This document shows, in pieces, positions 1-9,605 of a stretch of 64,000 nucleotides of DNA. Below the pieces are notes generated by a model, which ran no database searches, was not told the DNA's origin, and saw only the letters and a list, made by a program, of their open reading frames with translations. This DNA comes from Enterococcus quebecensis (lineage in GTDB: Bacteria; Bacillota; Bacilli; Lactobacillales; Enterococcaceae). A program made the translations under genes and the position numbers. How positions within the stretch are numbered: position 1 is the first letter of the stretch; the number at the start of each line of letters is the position of its first letter. The stretch lies in assembly GCF_001730365.1 (NCBI RefSeq), contig NZ_MIKB01000013.1:62001-126000 (forward strand). Direction: 5' to 3'.

Positions 1-3000
1 ATCACTAAAATCAACATAGTTTGTATCTTTAACTAGTCTGACGATTCCTTGATGTGGTACAATTGTCCCCTTTGGATTCCCAGTAGTTCCAGATGTATAA
101 ATAATACAAGCCATATCTTCAGCTGAACATTTTACTGATTGGGTGTTGGCTGCTTTTTCCCAAAGTGGTAATTTACTCAGCTCAATCACATTAACAACTG
201 ATTCTAATGATATATGATCTTCCATACTCGGATAAAGAACACAAGACATCTTACTATCTGCTATTATATATTCTATCCTTTTTCTTGGATATTCAGGATC
301 GATTGGGAGATACGCTGCTCCAGCTTTCAACACAGCAAGCATAGCAACGATAGAATCAGCTGTTCTCTCAGCCATAATTCCAACAATATTATTCTTTCCT
401 ATTCCGTTTGACATCAACAAAGAAGCAACCTGATTTGCTTTCCTATTCAACTCTTTATACGTTAGTTTCTGCTTGTAATCACTGATCGCTATCTGATTGG
501 GATGTCTTTGAACCTGAATTTCAAATAGTTCTGTAACAGAATTATTTATCTTCCAGTTTGGATCATAGCCACTGAATTGATTTACAATCAACCCTCTTTC
601 TTTTTGAGTAATGACGTTTAATTGAGAAACTAATTGACTTGAATCATTCAAAATACTTCTAATAATCGCTATCACTTGAGAAAGAATACGTGTTGATTCC
701 TCTTTAGTATAGGTATTTGCATTCACTAATAATTCAAGTATCAATTTTTCTTTTTTATATCCAACTAGCGTTAAATCATAACTAGTTTGCTCTCTTACTT
801 CATTTGTTGTCAATTGCAGAACATAATTGTCTTTACTTTCCTGCTCAGCATAATTCTCAAATACGACAATTGAGTGAATAAGTTCTTTCCCCAAATCGGT
901 ACATTCAGTTTGGATATCAGATAATGAAAAACTATCATATCTGCTACTTTCAATCGCTTGTTCTTGAACTTTGCTCAATAACCCTTTGATTGTTTGATCT
1001 GAATCAGCTACTATGCGAACTGGTATTGTATTTATAAATAACCCTACTGTTGTTTCAATATTTTTAGCAACTGCATCTCTACCAGAAACAATTTTTCCGA
1101 AAACAACATCTGTGGTTCCAGAATATTTTTGTAGCAAAATTCCCCATGCTGTTTCAAGCAAAGAATTGATTGTAGTGCTATTCTCTTTGCATAATCGTTC
1201 TAATGCTTTTGTTTCCTCTTTATTCAAAGCCTGTTGGGTCACTAAAACATCTGTTGTTTCCTCTTTATTGTTATTATTCTGTTGCTGGATCACCGCTGGT
1301 TGATCATACCCTTCCAACTTTCCCTTCCAATAGTCTCGCATTTGATTCTTAGAACAATCAGCTTCTTGACGGACAAAATTATCGTAATCATATCGAGTCG
1401 TCAATTCCCGTTTCAGCTGCTCTTTTGTTTTACCAGAAGCTAATTCAGAATAAAATTGGTTTAGGTCATTTATCAAAATCGAAGTACACCAGCCATCCAT
1501 AATAATATGATGGAAAGTTAGAACTAATTCTGTTTTTCCGTTTTCATGATGTAACACTATTACTCTAAATAAAGAATCTTTTGCTAGATTAAAACCGCGC
1601 TCTACATCTGCGTTTAAAATATCTTCACGTTCAGATTTAGCTTTCCTAGAAAGATGAATCTCAGTAAATTCAATTGGACGCCCTTTTAAAAGTACTATTC
1701 TTGGTTCACTGACACCATGATAAGCAATATTCGTTTCTAAAATCCCATGCTTTTGTTGAAGAAGTTCAAGACTTAATTGCAAATACTCTAAAGAGCCAAG
1801 TCCTTCAACAGTGTTTACATACTGAACAACATAAGCACTAGATTTATCGTCATAAAGCTTATGGAAAAGCATGCCTTCCTGGGTACTTGTTAGTGGTGAA
1901 ATCCTTTCTATCTCGCACCCTAATTCCTTATAAAATAAGGAAATTTTTTCAAACTCTTCTTGCTCCCAAACCAGCTCTCCAAAATCCGATGGTGTCTTCC
2001 AAATTTCTTTCTGATCCGTACAATGTGAAATGATAGCAAGTAGCTCTGCCTTTAAAATATCTCTAAATTCAATCATTTGCTGATCAGAGTAACCAGAATC
2101 TTTATACGTCATTGTAATTTGAAGTTTTCCTTCATTTACACCGCCATCCAATGATAATTTCGTATGAAAACTGTCTTCAGACGATACATCACGCCCATGA
2201 GCTATATGACTTTCTGAAAAATCTTCGTTCTTTTTACTGAAATGAAATTCGCCTAAATAATTAAACGTCAAATCTGGAATTACTTTATCTAGAGGAGCAT
2301 TACTTAATTCGGTTAAAATACCATATCCAATGCCATGCATCGGAATTCGTCGGAGCATTTCTTTCACCGAACAGATCATCTCTGGTATATCTCCTTCTAG
2401 TTTATCCATAACAATCGGGTATGTGCTTGTAAACCAACCAACCGTCCGATCAATTTGGATATTTGGATCTATATTTTCTCGACCGTGACCCTCCATCTGA
2501 ACAGCCACTTTTGTCTGTCCTGTCAAGCGATAAACACTTCTTCCCAAAGCTGTCAGCAAAAGATCATTGATCTCTGTATTATATGCTAGACTAGATTTTT
2601 TCAACAGAAGATCCGTTTGTTCTTCCGTTAACGTTAAAACAGTTGCTTCATTAAGCGTTTCTTCATCATCAGAGATATTATCTAACTGCAAATAGCCTCC
2701 TGCCACGTTTTGCTCTATTTTTTGCCAATAAGATATTTCTCGACCAATACGTTCACTACGACTATATTCACTTACGGCCAAGCTCCATTCTTTAAAAGAA
2801 TGTGTTTTTTCTGGAAGATCAATCACCTTATCATTAATCAAACTATTGTATACGTATTTTAGATCTTCAATAAGAATACGCCATGAAACACCATCTATCA
2901 CTAAATGATGAATAGCAATTAACAGATAATCTATCGTTTTTAGCCTGAATATCCCCACTGTAATTGGAGACCCATTTGATAATTCTATGCTAGATTGCAG

Positions 3001-6000
3001 TTGTTCACTAATACTATCTATTTCGATTTCAGCCTGTTCCTCTGTATAGGAAGTTAGATCGTATACCTCAATTTCCACATCTGAACACTCTTCTACAGAA
3101 AGAACAAATTGTTGATCTTTAGTGAATTTAGCTCTTAACATATCATGGTGTTTCTTCAGCTCGTCCATTGTCTGCTTCATTGCTACTTCATTTAACCTTG
3201 ACGGTATTTGGAGAAGAACAGATTGGTTAAAATGATTTTTTTCTTTCCCTTCATGTTCTATAAAAGCTTTCTGAATGGCGGTAAACGGAACAATGCCAAC
3301 CACTTCAGATTGATCAATGTTGTTCTTATCATCTAACCTTATCAGTGAAGCAATTTTTTTAGGTGTACGTTGTCCCATGATTATTGAAACATTGCCACTA
3401 TACCCTAATTCTCTTAAATACGAAACAATTCGAATAGCTTTAATGGAGTCACCACCAAGAGCAAAGAAATCATCTACAGCACTAATTTCCTTATCCGTTC
3501 TTAACACTTCTTTAAATATTTGAATCACAGCTTTTTCTGCTTCTGTCGTTGGTAGAATAAATTCACTCGTTGACTCAAGCATTGGTTGTGGCAACGCCTT
3601 ACGATCTAATTTCCCTGCATGTGAACGTGGAAATTCTTTTAATTGAACAATTGATGTGGGAATCATATAGTCTGGTAAATCAACTGATAATTGGTTTCTT
3701 ATTTCTTCTGATGTTGGAGCTAGTTCTGATAGATAGTATGCACAAATTATTTTTGAGTCATTCACTATTTTAACAGCAACTACAGCATCACTAATTTCAG
3801 GAAGTGCTCGTAATCGATTTTCGATTTCGCTCAATTCTACACGGAAACCACGAATTTTAACCTGCTCATCAATCCTTCCCAAGTAATCGATATTCCCATC
3901 TTCCGTCCACCGAACCAAATCACCAGTACGATAGAGCTTACCTTCGTTTCCATAAGGAAGGCTGATAAACTTTTCTTCAGTCAATTCAGGTTGATTCAAG
4001 TATCCTCTTGTTACACTATCACCACCTATACACAATTCACCAGGTATCCCTATTCCACAAAGTTGTTTATCATTCAGAACATACAATTGAGTATTTTCAA
4101 TTGCTTTTCCAATCAACACTTTCCCACTATCTCCCATATCACCAAGGTTATAATAAGTAGCACACACTGTACATTCAGTCGGTCCATATAAATTATAGAT
4201 TTGATTGATCCTATTACCTACCAAATTCTTTAGTTGTAATACCAAATCATCATCTAATGCTTCGCCCGCCAAATATACTTTATCAAACAGCAACTCTTGT
4301 TTAGTATTTTGTGCATACTCTACGATTCCTCTAAATAAGCTAGGTACGATAACAACTTGTCTACCCTCGATTAATTTCAATAGACAACCTAGATCATTCT
4401 TCTCTTCCTCATTTATTAAAAGTAGAGATGCTCCATTCAACAACGTTGCAAAAATTTCCCACACTGAACCATCAAATATATAATTGAAGAATTGTAAAAC
4501 TTCTGTTTTTTCACTTAACTCCATAAAATCACGCTGCCATGTAACCAAATTAAATAAATGACGTTGTTCTACCAATACACCTTTTGGTTTTCCCGAGGTT
4601 CCTGAGGTATATATAGAATAAACCAAATCGGTACTTATAGATTTTTTTTCAAGATTACCTTTCTCTCTATTTCGATATTCACTGATCGCTACAACAGGAA
4701 GATCAAATTCTAAAGATGAGTGTGAAACAATGAGTTTAGTTCCGCTATCTTGAAGCATATATTGAATTCTCTCCTTGGGAAATTCAGGATCAAGCGGTAA
4801 GTAACCAGCCCCAGATTTGAGAATGCCAAAAATTCCAGCAATCATTTCCAATGAACGATCCGCAACAATACCTACTAACTGGTTACTCTCAGCGCCCATT
4901 TCTCTTAATTTCTCTCCTAAAGCATTGGCCCAAGAATTTAACTCATGATATGTCAACTTTTGATCATCAATTTTTACAGCTACTCGGTTCGGATATTTTT
5001 TAACTGTTTCTTCAAATAATTCAATAATTGTCTGATTGGCTAACCTTTTTCTGGCTTGACTATTAAATCTTTCCAAAACAAGCTCTTTCTCTTCAATTGT
5101 CAACATTTCCAATCTGCTGACTTTTTTTTCAGGATCAGCAAGAATAGCGGCAAGCAGCATCTCTAGTCTATCTATCACCCGCTCACAATATTGTTGACTA
5201 TATAGCTGACTATTATATAGTAACCTAAATTCCAAATAACCATTACCAACAATATCCAATGACAAATCATAATTAGTTTCCTCTCTAAGACCATCAAATG
5301 TCATCGTAAATGTTTCGGGAGATTCAATCTTCTTTTCTGAAAAGTTCTCAAAACCAATCAACGTTGCTACTAGATTATCAATCTGTCCAGCCTCTTTCTG
5401 AATGTCACTCAATGCACAATAATCATAATTCATACTTTCTAGTGCTTGATTCTGAACCATAGTAAGCATATTACTTACTGTTTGATCCTGTTCTATTTTT
5501 ATTCGGATAGGAATTGTATTGATAAACATGCCAAGCATTTCATTAACAGTATTTAATGGTACATTTCTTCCAGAAACAATTTTTCCGAAAACAACATCCT
5601 GTTGGTTCGTATACTGCTGTAACAAAAGCCCCCAAGCTGTCTCTAACACTGTGTTCAATGTCACACTATTTTTTCGACTAAAGGTTTCTAACTTATGAAA
5701 TTCCGCATCAGAGATTTTTCTACTAATCACCTGCCCTGTTTTCAGTTCCGTCGATTTCATTTCAGGCTCAAAACTAGCCTGGTTTTCATATCCTTCCAAC
5801 ACATTTCCCCAATAAGCCAAGGCATGTTCTTGATCTTTTTCTCTTATCAAGCGGACAAAGTCTTCAAAAGTTTCTGTTTCTTCACAAATCTGAATCTTTG
5901 AAGTACTGCCATCATTTTTTTGAAGCTCTTTATAGTAAAGCAGAAGATCATCAATCATGATCGAAGTACACCAACCATCAAGAATGATATGATGGTAGCT

Positions 6001-9000
6001 CAATACAAGTTTATACTTATCTACCGAATATTTAATAAGTTGTCCTCGTATTAAGGAATCCTCTTGTAAATCAAAACTTTGCTGAATATCTTCCAAACAT
6101 AATTTGGCTATTAGTATTTCGCTATCTTTGTGTTCAGAAATATCTTTGTAAAGAAGTTTTGGCTTTCTTCCCTCAATAATTCCTTGTCTGAACTCATTGA
6201 CTTCTTTGTAGATAATACTTGTTCGCAAAACAGGGTGTTTTTTGGAAAGTAATTCTAGTGCTTTCCTCAGGAGTTCGATATCTATTATACCTTCTATATC
6301 ATAGGTATTCTGAATGAAATACATCGTTGAATCAGGTTCATTCAGCTTATGAAAAAGCATTCCTTCTTGAGTAGAAGTTAATGGATATAAACGCTTAATC
6401 CGCTGATTTTTTTTACTAAAATGTTCTTCTACTTTTCTAAATTCTTTCAACGACCAAGCTAGCTCACCTTTGTCTGATGGTGTTTCTATAATTTCATTTG
6501 CTTCAACACAATGAGTAACAAGTTCTTTCATTTCAATTGTATAAAGTTGTTGTAAACTATTGATGAACTCTTCTGAAATCCATTCTTCATCATATAATAG
6601 AGAAATATTTAAATTTTGATCAATCACAACGCAATCAACAACAAGTGGAGAGCTGAAACTATTAATTTCTGCTACCTGTTCACCATAATCAGTCTGTTTA
6701 ATCTTTAAAAGGTGATTACTGTTTTCCTCTGAAAAATCTCCTAGATAGTTAAAGGTAATATCTGGTTCAATTTGTGATAGCTCTTTTTCCCCATAACATT
6801 TCAGTACACTATAACCGAACCCATGATTAGGAATTTTTCTAAAGGTCTCCTTAGTATTACAAATATCTTCTTGAAGAGAGCGTCCAATACTTTTTATCGT
6901 TACTGGATAAATCGTTGTAAACCAACCAACTGTTCGATCAATAGGAAATTTCTTACCTATACTTTCTCGACCATGACCTTCCATCAAAACTGCCAAATCA
7001 CTCTTTCCTGTTAGACGATTGATTGTTCTATATAAAGCGGTCAACAATAAATCATTGATTTCTGTATTATATGTTTGGTTAGCATTCATAAGTAGATTTT
7101 GAGTCACTACAGAGTCCAACTGAAAGCTCACCACTTTAGTACGTCCTCGATCTGACTTTCTTTCGGGTAATACTAATCCTGAGTGAATATCTTTGTCTAC
7201 TTGCTTCCAATATCTAGTTTCCTTTATCAATTGTTCGGAATCTCTGTATTTTTCTAACTCAAAACTCCAATTTTTAAAACTATTCGTTTTCTTAGGAAGA
7301 CAAAAATTCCCGCCATTTTTTCTATTTAAATAACAAGTATTTAAATCCTCTGCAATAATTCGCCATGAAATGCCATCCACAACCAAGTGATGTATACACA
7401 ATAGTAAATAATCTTCAAATTCTCCTCTAAAAATCGCAGCCTTAAGCAACTGTCCACTACTTAAATCCAGTTGCTCTTGAATCCTTCTTTCAATTGAAGC
7501 AATCTCTATTTCCGGGTCTCCTTCTCCCAGTTCTATTAGCTCAACATTAAAATCATCTTTCGTAAACAAACTACTTACTTTAATAATTTGCTCATCATTA
7601 GAAGGATAAATAGCTCTAAGCATATCATGATGTTGAACAATAGTTAAAAGTGATTCACTAATAATTTCAGGCTCCAGCCTTAGATGACTTTCAAATAGCA
7701 CAGACTGATTAAAATGGTTTGGTCGCTTTAATTTTTTTTCAAAAAACTGCTTTTGTATAGGTGTTATTTGAACTTGTCCAATTACTTCTTCTTGATTAAT
7801 AGCTTCGTCTTTAATTTCTTCCAGATACAGTGCAATTTTTTCCACTGTTTGTCCTTTGATTATCCCTTCAACAGAAATATCAAATCCCTTTGATCGTAAA
7901 AGAGATACCATTCGAATTGCCTTGATTGAATCACCACCATAGTCAAAAAAGTTGATTGTAACATCGATTTTTCCAATGCCTAAAACCTCTGTAAACACTT
8001 CTGCAATACACGTTTCTCGCTGTGTTTTTGGCTGATTATTTCCAGCAGTGACTTGTCGATCTGGTGAAGGCAGATTCTTTTTGTCCACTTTCCCATTAAT
8101 TGTTAATGGGAATTGTTCCATGGTTATTACAAAGGTTGGAATCATATATTCTGACAAATACTCTCTCAACCAACTCTTCACTTCTTCTTCCGTGATTTTC
8201 TTGTTTGTTAGAATATACGCACAAATATTTTTCCTTCCCGAATCATTCCTCAAAATAACGACAGCATCATTGACTCCTGGTACTTCTCTAATCAGACTTT
8301 CAATTCCATCCAGTTCTATTCTGAAGCCTCTCAATTTTATTTGATTATCAATACGACCAAGATACTCGATCATTCCATCTTTATTTTTTCTTACTAAATC
8401 ACCAGTTCTATAAAGGCGCTCTCCCACTTTTGTCGGATGATCTATAAATTTCTGCTGTGTCAATTCTTCACGATTTAAATAACCTCTTGCAACACCAGCT
8501 CCACCTATATACAGTTCTCCTTCCAATACTTCGGTTTCTAAATTCTCATCAGAGAAAATATAGACTTCTACTTGACTAATTGGACGTCCGATAGGAATTT
8601 TATCTGTTTTTTCTTTTTGGATTTGATAGAACAAAGCAAATGTAGTTGTTTCTGTTGGTCCATAAATATTGTAAAGTTTAAAATTATTATCTTTTTTATC
8701 TAGACATTTTTGAACATGAACAGCTGATATGCTATCACCTCCAACAAACAACTGCTTCAAACTATTAAAAATCTCAGGATCTATATCTACTAACTGATTA
8801 AATAACGCAGTTGTGATGAATAATGTGTTGATTTTATACTTTTCAATTGAGTCTCTAAAAGCTATCACATCTCCTAAAATGGATTTATCTGCTAGATGAA
8901 CAGTTCCACCGTTCAATAATGCACCAAAGATTTCAAATGTTGACGCATCAAATGAAAGCGACCCCATCTGGAGAATCGAAATATCTTCAAAACTGCAGTA

Positions 9001-9579
9001 ATTGCTCTTCTTTACCAAATTGACAATATTGCGATGTTCTACCATTACTCCTTTTGCTTTTCCAGTTGTTCCAGAAGTATAGATCAAGTAAGCTAAATCA
9101 GTGGGAGAAATCACTCTTCCTATATCCGCAGCTCCAACATTATCATTATCAAAATCTTCTAAATCTATTGACTGACTCACAAGGGATCCTGCTAAACTCA
9201 AAGATTCCTTGTGTCCCAAAATCAAATCGATTTTACTATCCTCAACCAGAGATTGCAAATGTTTTTTTGGATAAGAATTATCCAATGGTACATAAGCATA
9301 ACCAGCTTTAAGAATAGCAATCAGGCCAATGATTGCAGCTATCTTTTTTTCCATAAAAATTCCAACAAAAGGGCTAATACTATCTTTCATTTTATCTGTA
9401 ATAACAGCTGCAAGAACTTCTGAGCGTTGATCTAATTCTTTATAAGTAAGACTAGATTTTTTATCCGAAACAGCTAGTTGCTCTGAATGAGTCATTACAT
9501 TCTCTTTAAAAACCTCAATTAAATTAAGTTGGGAATAGTCTATTGTTGGATTTGCTTGTTTCTCAATTTTATTATTCAT
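1..9579 (-). CDS. Nonribosomal peptide synthetase, modules 4-6 (A-T-E-C-A-T-E-C-A, truncated by window edge)
   Basis: The reading frame is open from an ATG at 9579 (MNNKIEKQ) to base 1 without a stop, giving 3193 codons with the C-terminus outside the window. Approximate domains by residue: A 20-490, T 520-585 (FFDYGGDSIKAI, Ser near 550), E 600-1040 (HHLVVDGISWR near 729), C 1060-1490 (HHIILDGWC near 1198), A 1500-1980, T 2010-2080 (FFALGGDSIKAI, Ser near 2043), E 2090-2530 (HHLVIDGVSWR), C 2560-2990 (HHIIMDGWC near 2691), then a third A domain from about 3010 that ends just after its TSGTTGNPKG motif. Both complete modules carry E domains, so both should give D-residues, and each following C has the DCL-like DGWC motif. 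The protein opens directly with an A domain, with no condensation domain. Specificity codes read by eye are DAFFFGITFK for the first A (aliphatic, Val/Ile-like) and DGWVYALVCK for the second. The start lies 26 nt after the previous stop and has no strong Shine-Dalgarno sequence, which suggests translational coupling. Confidence 0.93.
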   Translation of the reverse strand, partial: MNNKIEKQANPTIDYSQLNLIEVFKENVMTHSEQLAVSDKKSSLTYKELDQRSEVLAAVITDKMKDSISPFVGIFMEKKIAAIIGLIAILKAGYAYVPLDNSYPKKHLQSLVEDSKIDLILGHKESLSLAGSLVSQSIDLEDFDNDNVGAADIGRVISPTDLAYLIYTSGTTGKAKGVMVEHRNIVNLVKKSNYCSFEDISILQMGSLSFDASTFEIFGALLNGGTVHLADKSILGDVIAFRDSIEKYKINTLFITTALFNQLVDIDPEIFNSLKQLFVGGDSISAVHVQKCLDKKDNNFKLYNIYGPTETTTFALFYQIQKEKTDKIPIGRPISQVEVYIFSDENLETEVLEGELYIGGAGVARGYLNREELTQQKFIDHPTKVGERLYRTGDLVRKNKDGMIEYLGRIDNQIKLRGFRIELDGIESLIREVPGVNDAVVILRNDSGRKNICAYILTNKKITEEEVKSWLREYLSEYMIPTFVITMEQFPLTINGKVDKKNLPSPDRQVTAGNNQPKTQRETCIAEVFTEVLGIGKIDVTINFFDYGGDSIKAIRMVSLLRSKGFDISVEGIIKGQTVEKIALYLEEIKDEAINQEEVIGQVQITPIQKQFFEKKLKRPNHFNQSVLFESHLRLEPEIISESLLTIVQHHDMLRAIYPSNDEQIIKVSSLFTKDDFNVELIELGEGDPEIEIASIERRIQEQLDLSSGQLLKAAIFRGEFEDYLLLCIHHLVVDGISWRIIAEDLNTCYLNRKNGGNFCLPKKTNSFKNWSFELEKYRDSEQLIKETRYWKQVDKDIHSGLVLPERKSDRGRTKVVSFQLDSVVTQNLLMNANQTYNTEINDLLLTALYRTINRLTGKSDLAVLMEGHGRESIGKKFPIDRTVGWFTTIYPVTIKSIGRSLQEDICNTKETFRKIPNHGFGYSVLKCYGEKELSQIEPDITFNYLGDFSEENSNHLLKIKQTDYGEQVAEINSFSSPLVVDCVVIDQNLNISLLYDEEWISEEFINSLQQLYTIEMKELVTHCVEANEIIETPSDKGELAWSLKEFRKVEEHFSKKNQRIKRLYPLTSTQEGMLFHKLNEPDSTMYFIQNTYDIEGIIDIELLRKALELLSKKHPVLRTSIIYKEVNEFRQGIIEGRKPKLLYKDISEHKDSEILIAKLCLEDIQQSFDLQEDSLIRGQLIKYSVDKYKLVLSYHHIILDGWCTSIMIDDLLLYYKELQKNDGSTSKIQICEETETFEDFVRLIREKDQEHALAYWGNVLEGYENQASFEPEMKSTELKTGQVISRKISDAEFHKLETFSRKNSVTLNTVLETAWGLLLQQYTNQQDVVFGKIVSGRNVPLNTVNEMLGMFINTIPIRIKIEQDQTVSNMLTMVQNQALESMNYDYCALSDIQKEAGQIDNLVATLIGFENFSEKKIESPETFTMTFDGLREETNYDLSLDIVGNGYLEFRLLYNSQLYSQQYCERVIDRLEMLLAAILADPEKKVSRLEMLTIEEKELVLERFNSQARKRLANQTIIELFEETVKKYPNRVAVKIDDQKLTYHELNSWANALGEKLREMGAESNQLVGIVADRSLEMIAGIFGILKSGAGYLPLDPEFPKERIQYMLQDSGTKLIVSHSSLEFDLPVVAISEYRNREKGNLEKKSISTDLVYSIYTSGTSGKPKGVLVEQRHLFNLVTWQRDFMELSEKTEVLQFFNYIFDGSVWEIFATLLNGASLLLINEEEKNDLGCLLKLIEGRQVVIVPSLFRGIVEYAQNTKQELLFDKVYLAGEALDDDLVLQLKNLVGNRINQIYNLYGPTECTVCATYYNLGDMGDSGKVLIGKAIENTQLYVLNDKQLCGIGIPGELCIGGDSVTRGYLNQPELTEEKFISLPYGNEGKLYRTGDLVRWTEDGNIDYLGRIDEQVKIRGFRVELSEIENRLRALPEISDAVVAVKIVNDSKIICAYYLSELAPTSEEIRNQLSVDLPDYMIPTSIVQLKEFPRSHAGKLDRKALPQPMLESTSEFILPTTEAEKAVIQIFKEVLRTDKEISAVDDFFALGGDSIKAIRIVSYLRELGYSGNVSIIMGQRTPKKIASLIRLDDKNNIDQSEVVGIVPFTAIQKAFIEHEGKEKNHFNQSVLLQIPSRLNEVAMKQTMDELKKHHDMLRAKFTKDQQFVLSVEECSDVEIEVYDLTSYTEEQAEIEIDSISEQLQSSIELSNGSPITVGIFRLKTIDYLLIAIHHLVIDGVSWRILIEDLKYVYNSLINDKVIDLPEKTHSFKEWSLAVSEYSRSERIGREISYWQKIEQNVAGGYLQLDNISDDEETLNEATVLTLTEEQTDLLLKKSSLAYNTEINDLLLTALGRSVYRLTGQTKVAVQMEGHGRENIDPNIQIDRTVGWFTSTYPIVMDKLEGDIPEMICSVKEMLRRIPMHGIGYGILTELSNAPLDKVIPDLTFNYLGEFHFSKKNEDFSESHIAHGRDVSSEDSFHTKLSLDGGVNEGKLQITMTYKDSGYSDQQMIEFRDILKAELLAIISHCTDQKEIWKTPSDFGELVWEQEEFEKISLFYKELGCEIERISPLTSTQEGMLFHKLYDDKSSAYVVQYVNTVEGLGSLEYLQLSLELLQQKHGILETNIAYHGVSEPRIVLLKGRPIEFTEIHLSRKAKSEREDILNADVERGFNLAKDSLFRVIVLHHENGKTELVLTFHHIIMDGWCTSILINDLNQFYSELASGKTKEQLKRELTTRYDYDNFVRQEADCSKNQMRDYWKGKLEGYDQPAVIQQQNNNNKEETTDVLVTQQALNKEETKALERLCKENSTTINSLLETAWGILLQKYSGTTDVVFGKIVSGRDAVAKNIETTVGLFINTIPVRIVADSDQTIKGLLSKVQEQAIESSRYDSFSLSDIQTECTDLGKELIHSIVVFENYAEQESKDNYVLQLTTNEVREQTSYDLTLVGYKKEKLILELLVNANTYTKEESTRILSQVIAIIRSILNDSSQLVSQLNVITQKERGLIVNQFSGYDPNWKINNSVTELFEIQVQRHPNQIAISDYKQKLTYKELNRKANQVASLLMSNGIGKNNIVGIMAERTADSIVAMLAVLKAGAAYLPIDPEYPRKRIEYIIADSKMSCVLYPSMEDHISLESVVNVIELSKLPLWEKAANTQSVKCSAEDMACIIYTSGTTGNPKGTIVPHQGIVRLVKDTNYVDFSD

Positions 9580-9605
9580 CACTGCACTACCACTACTTTC
9601 ATTTA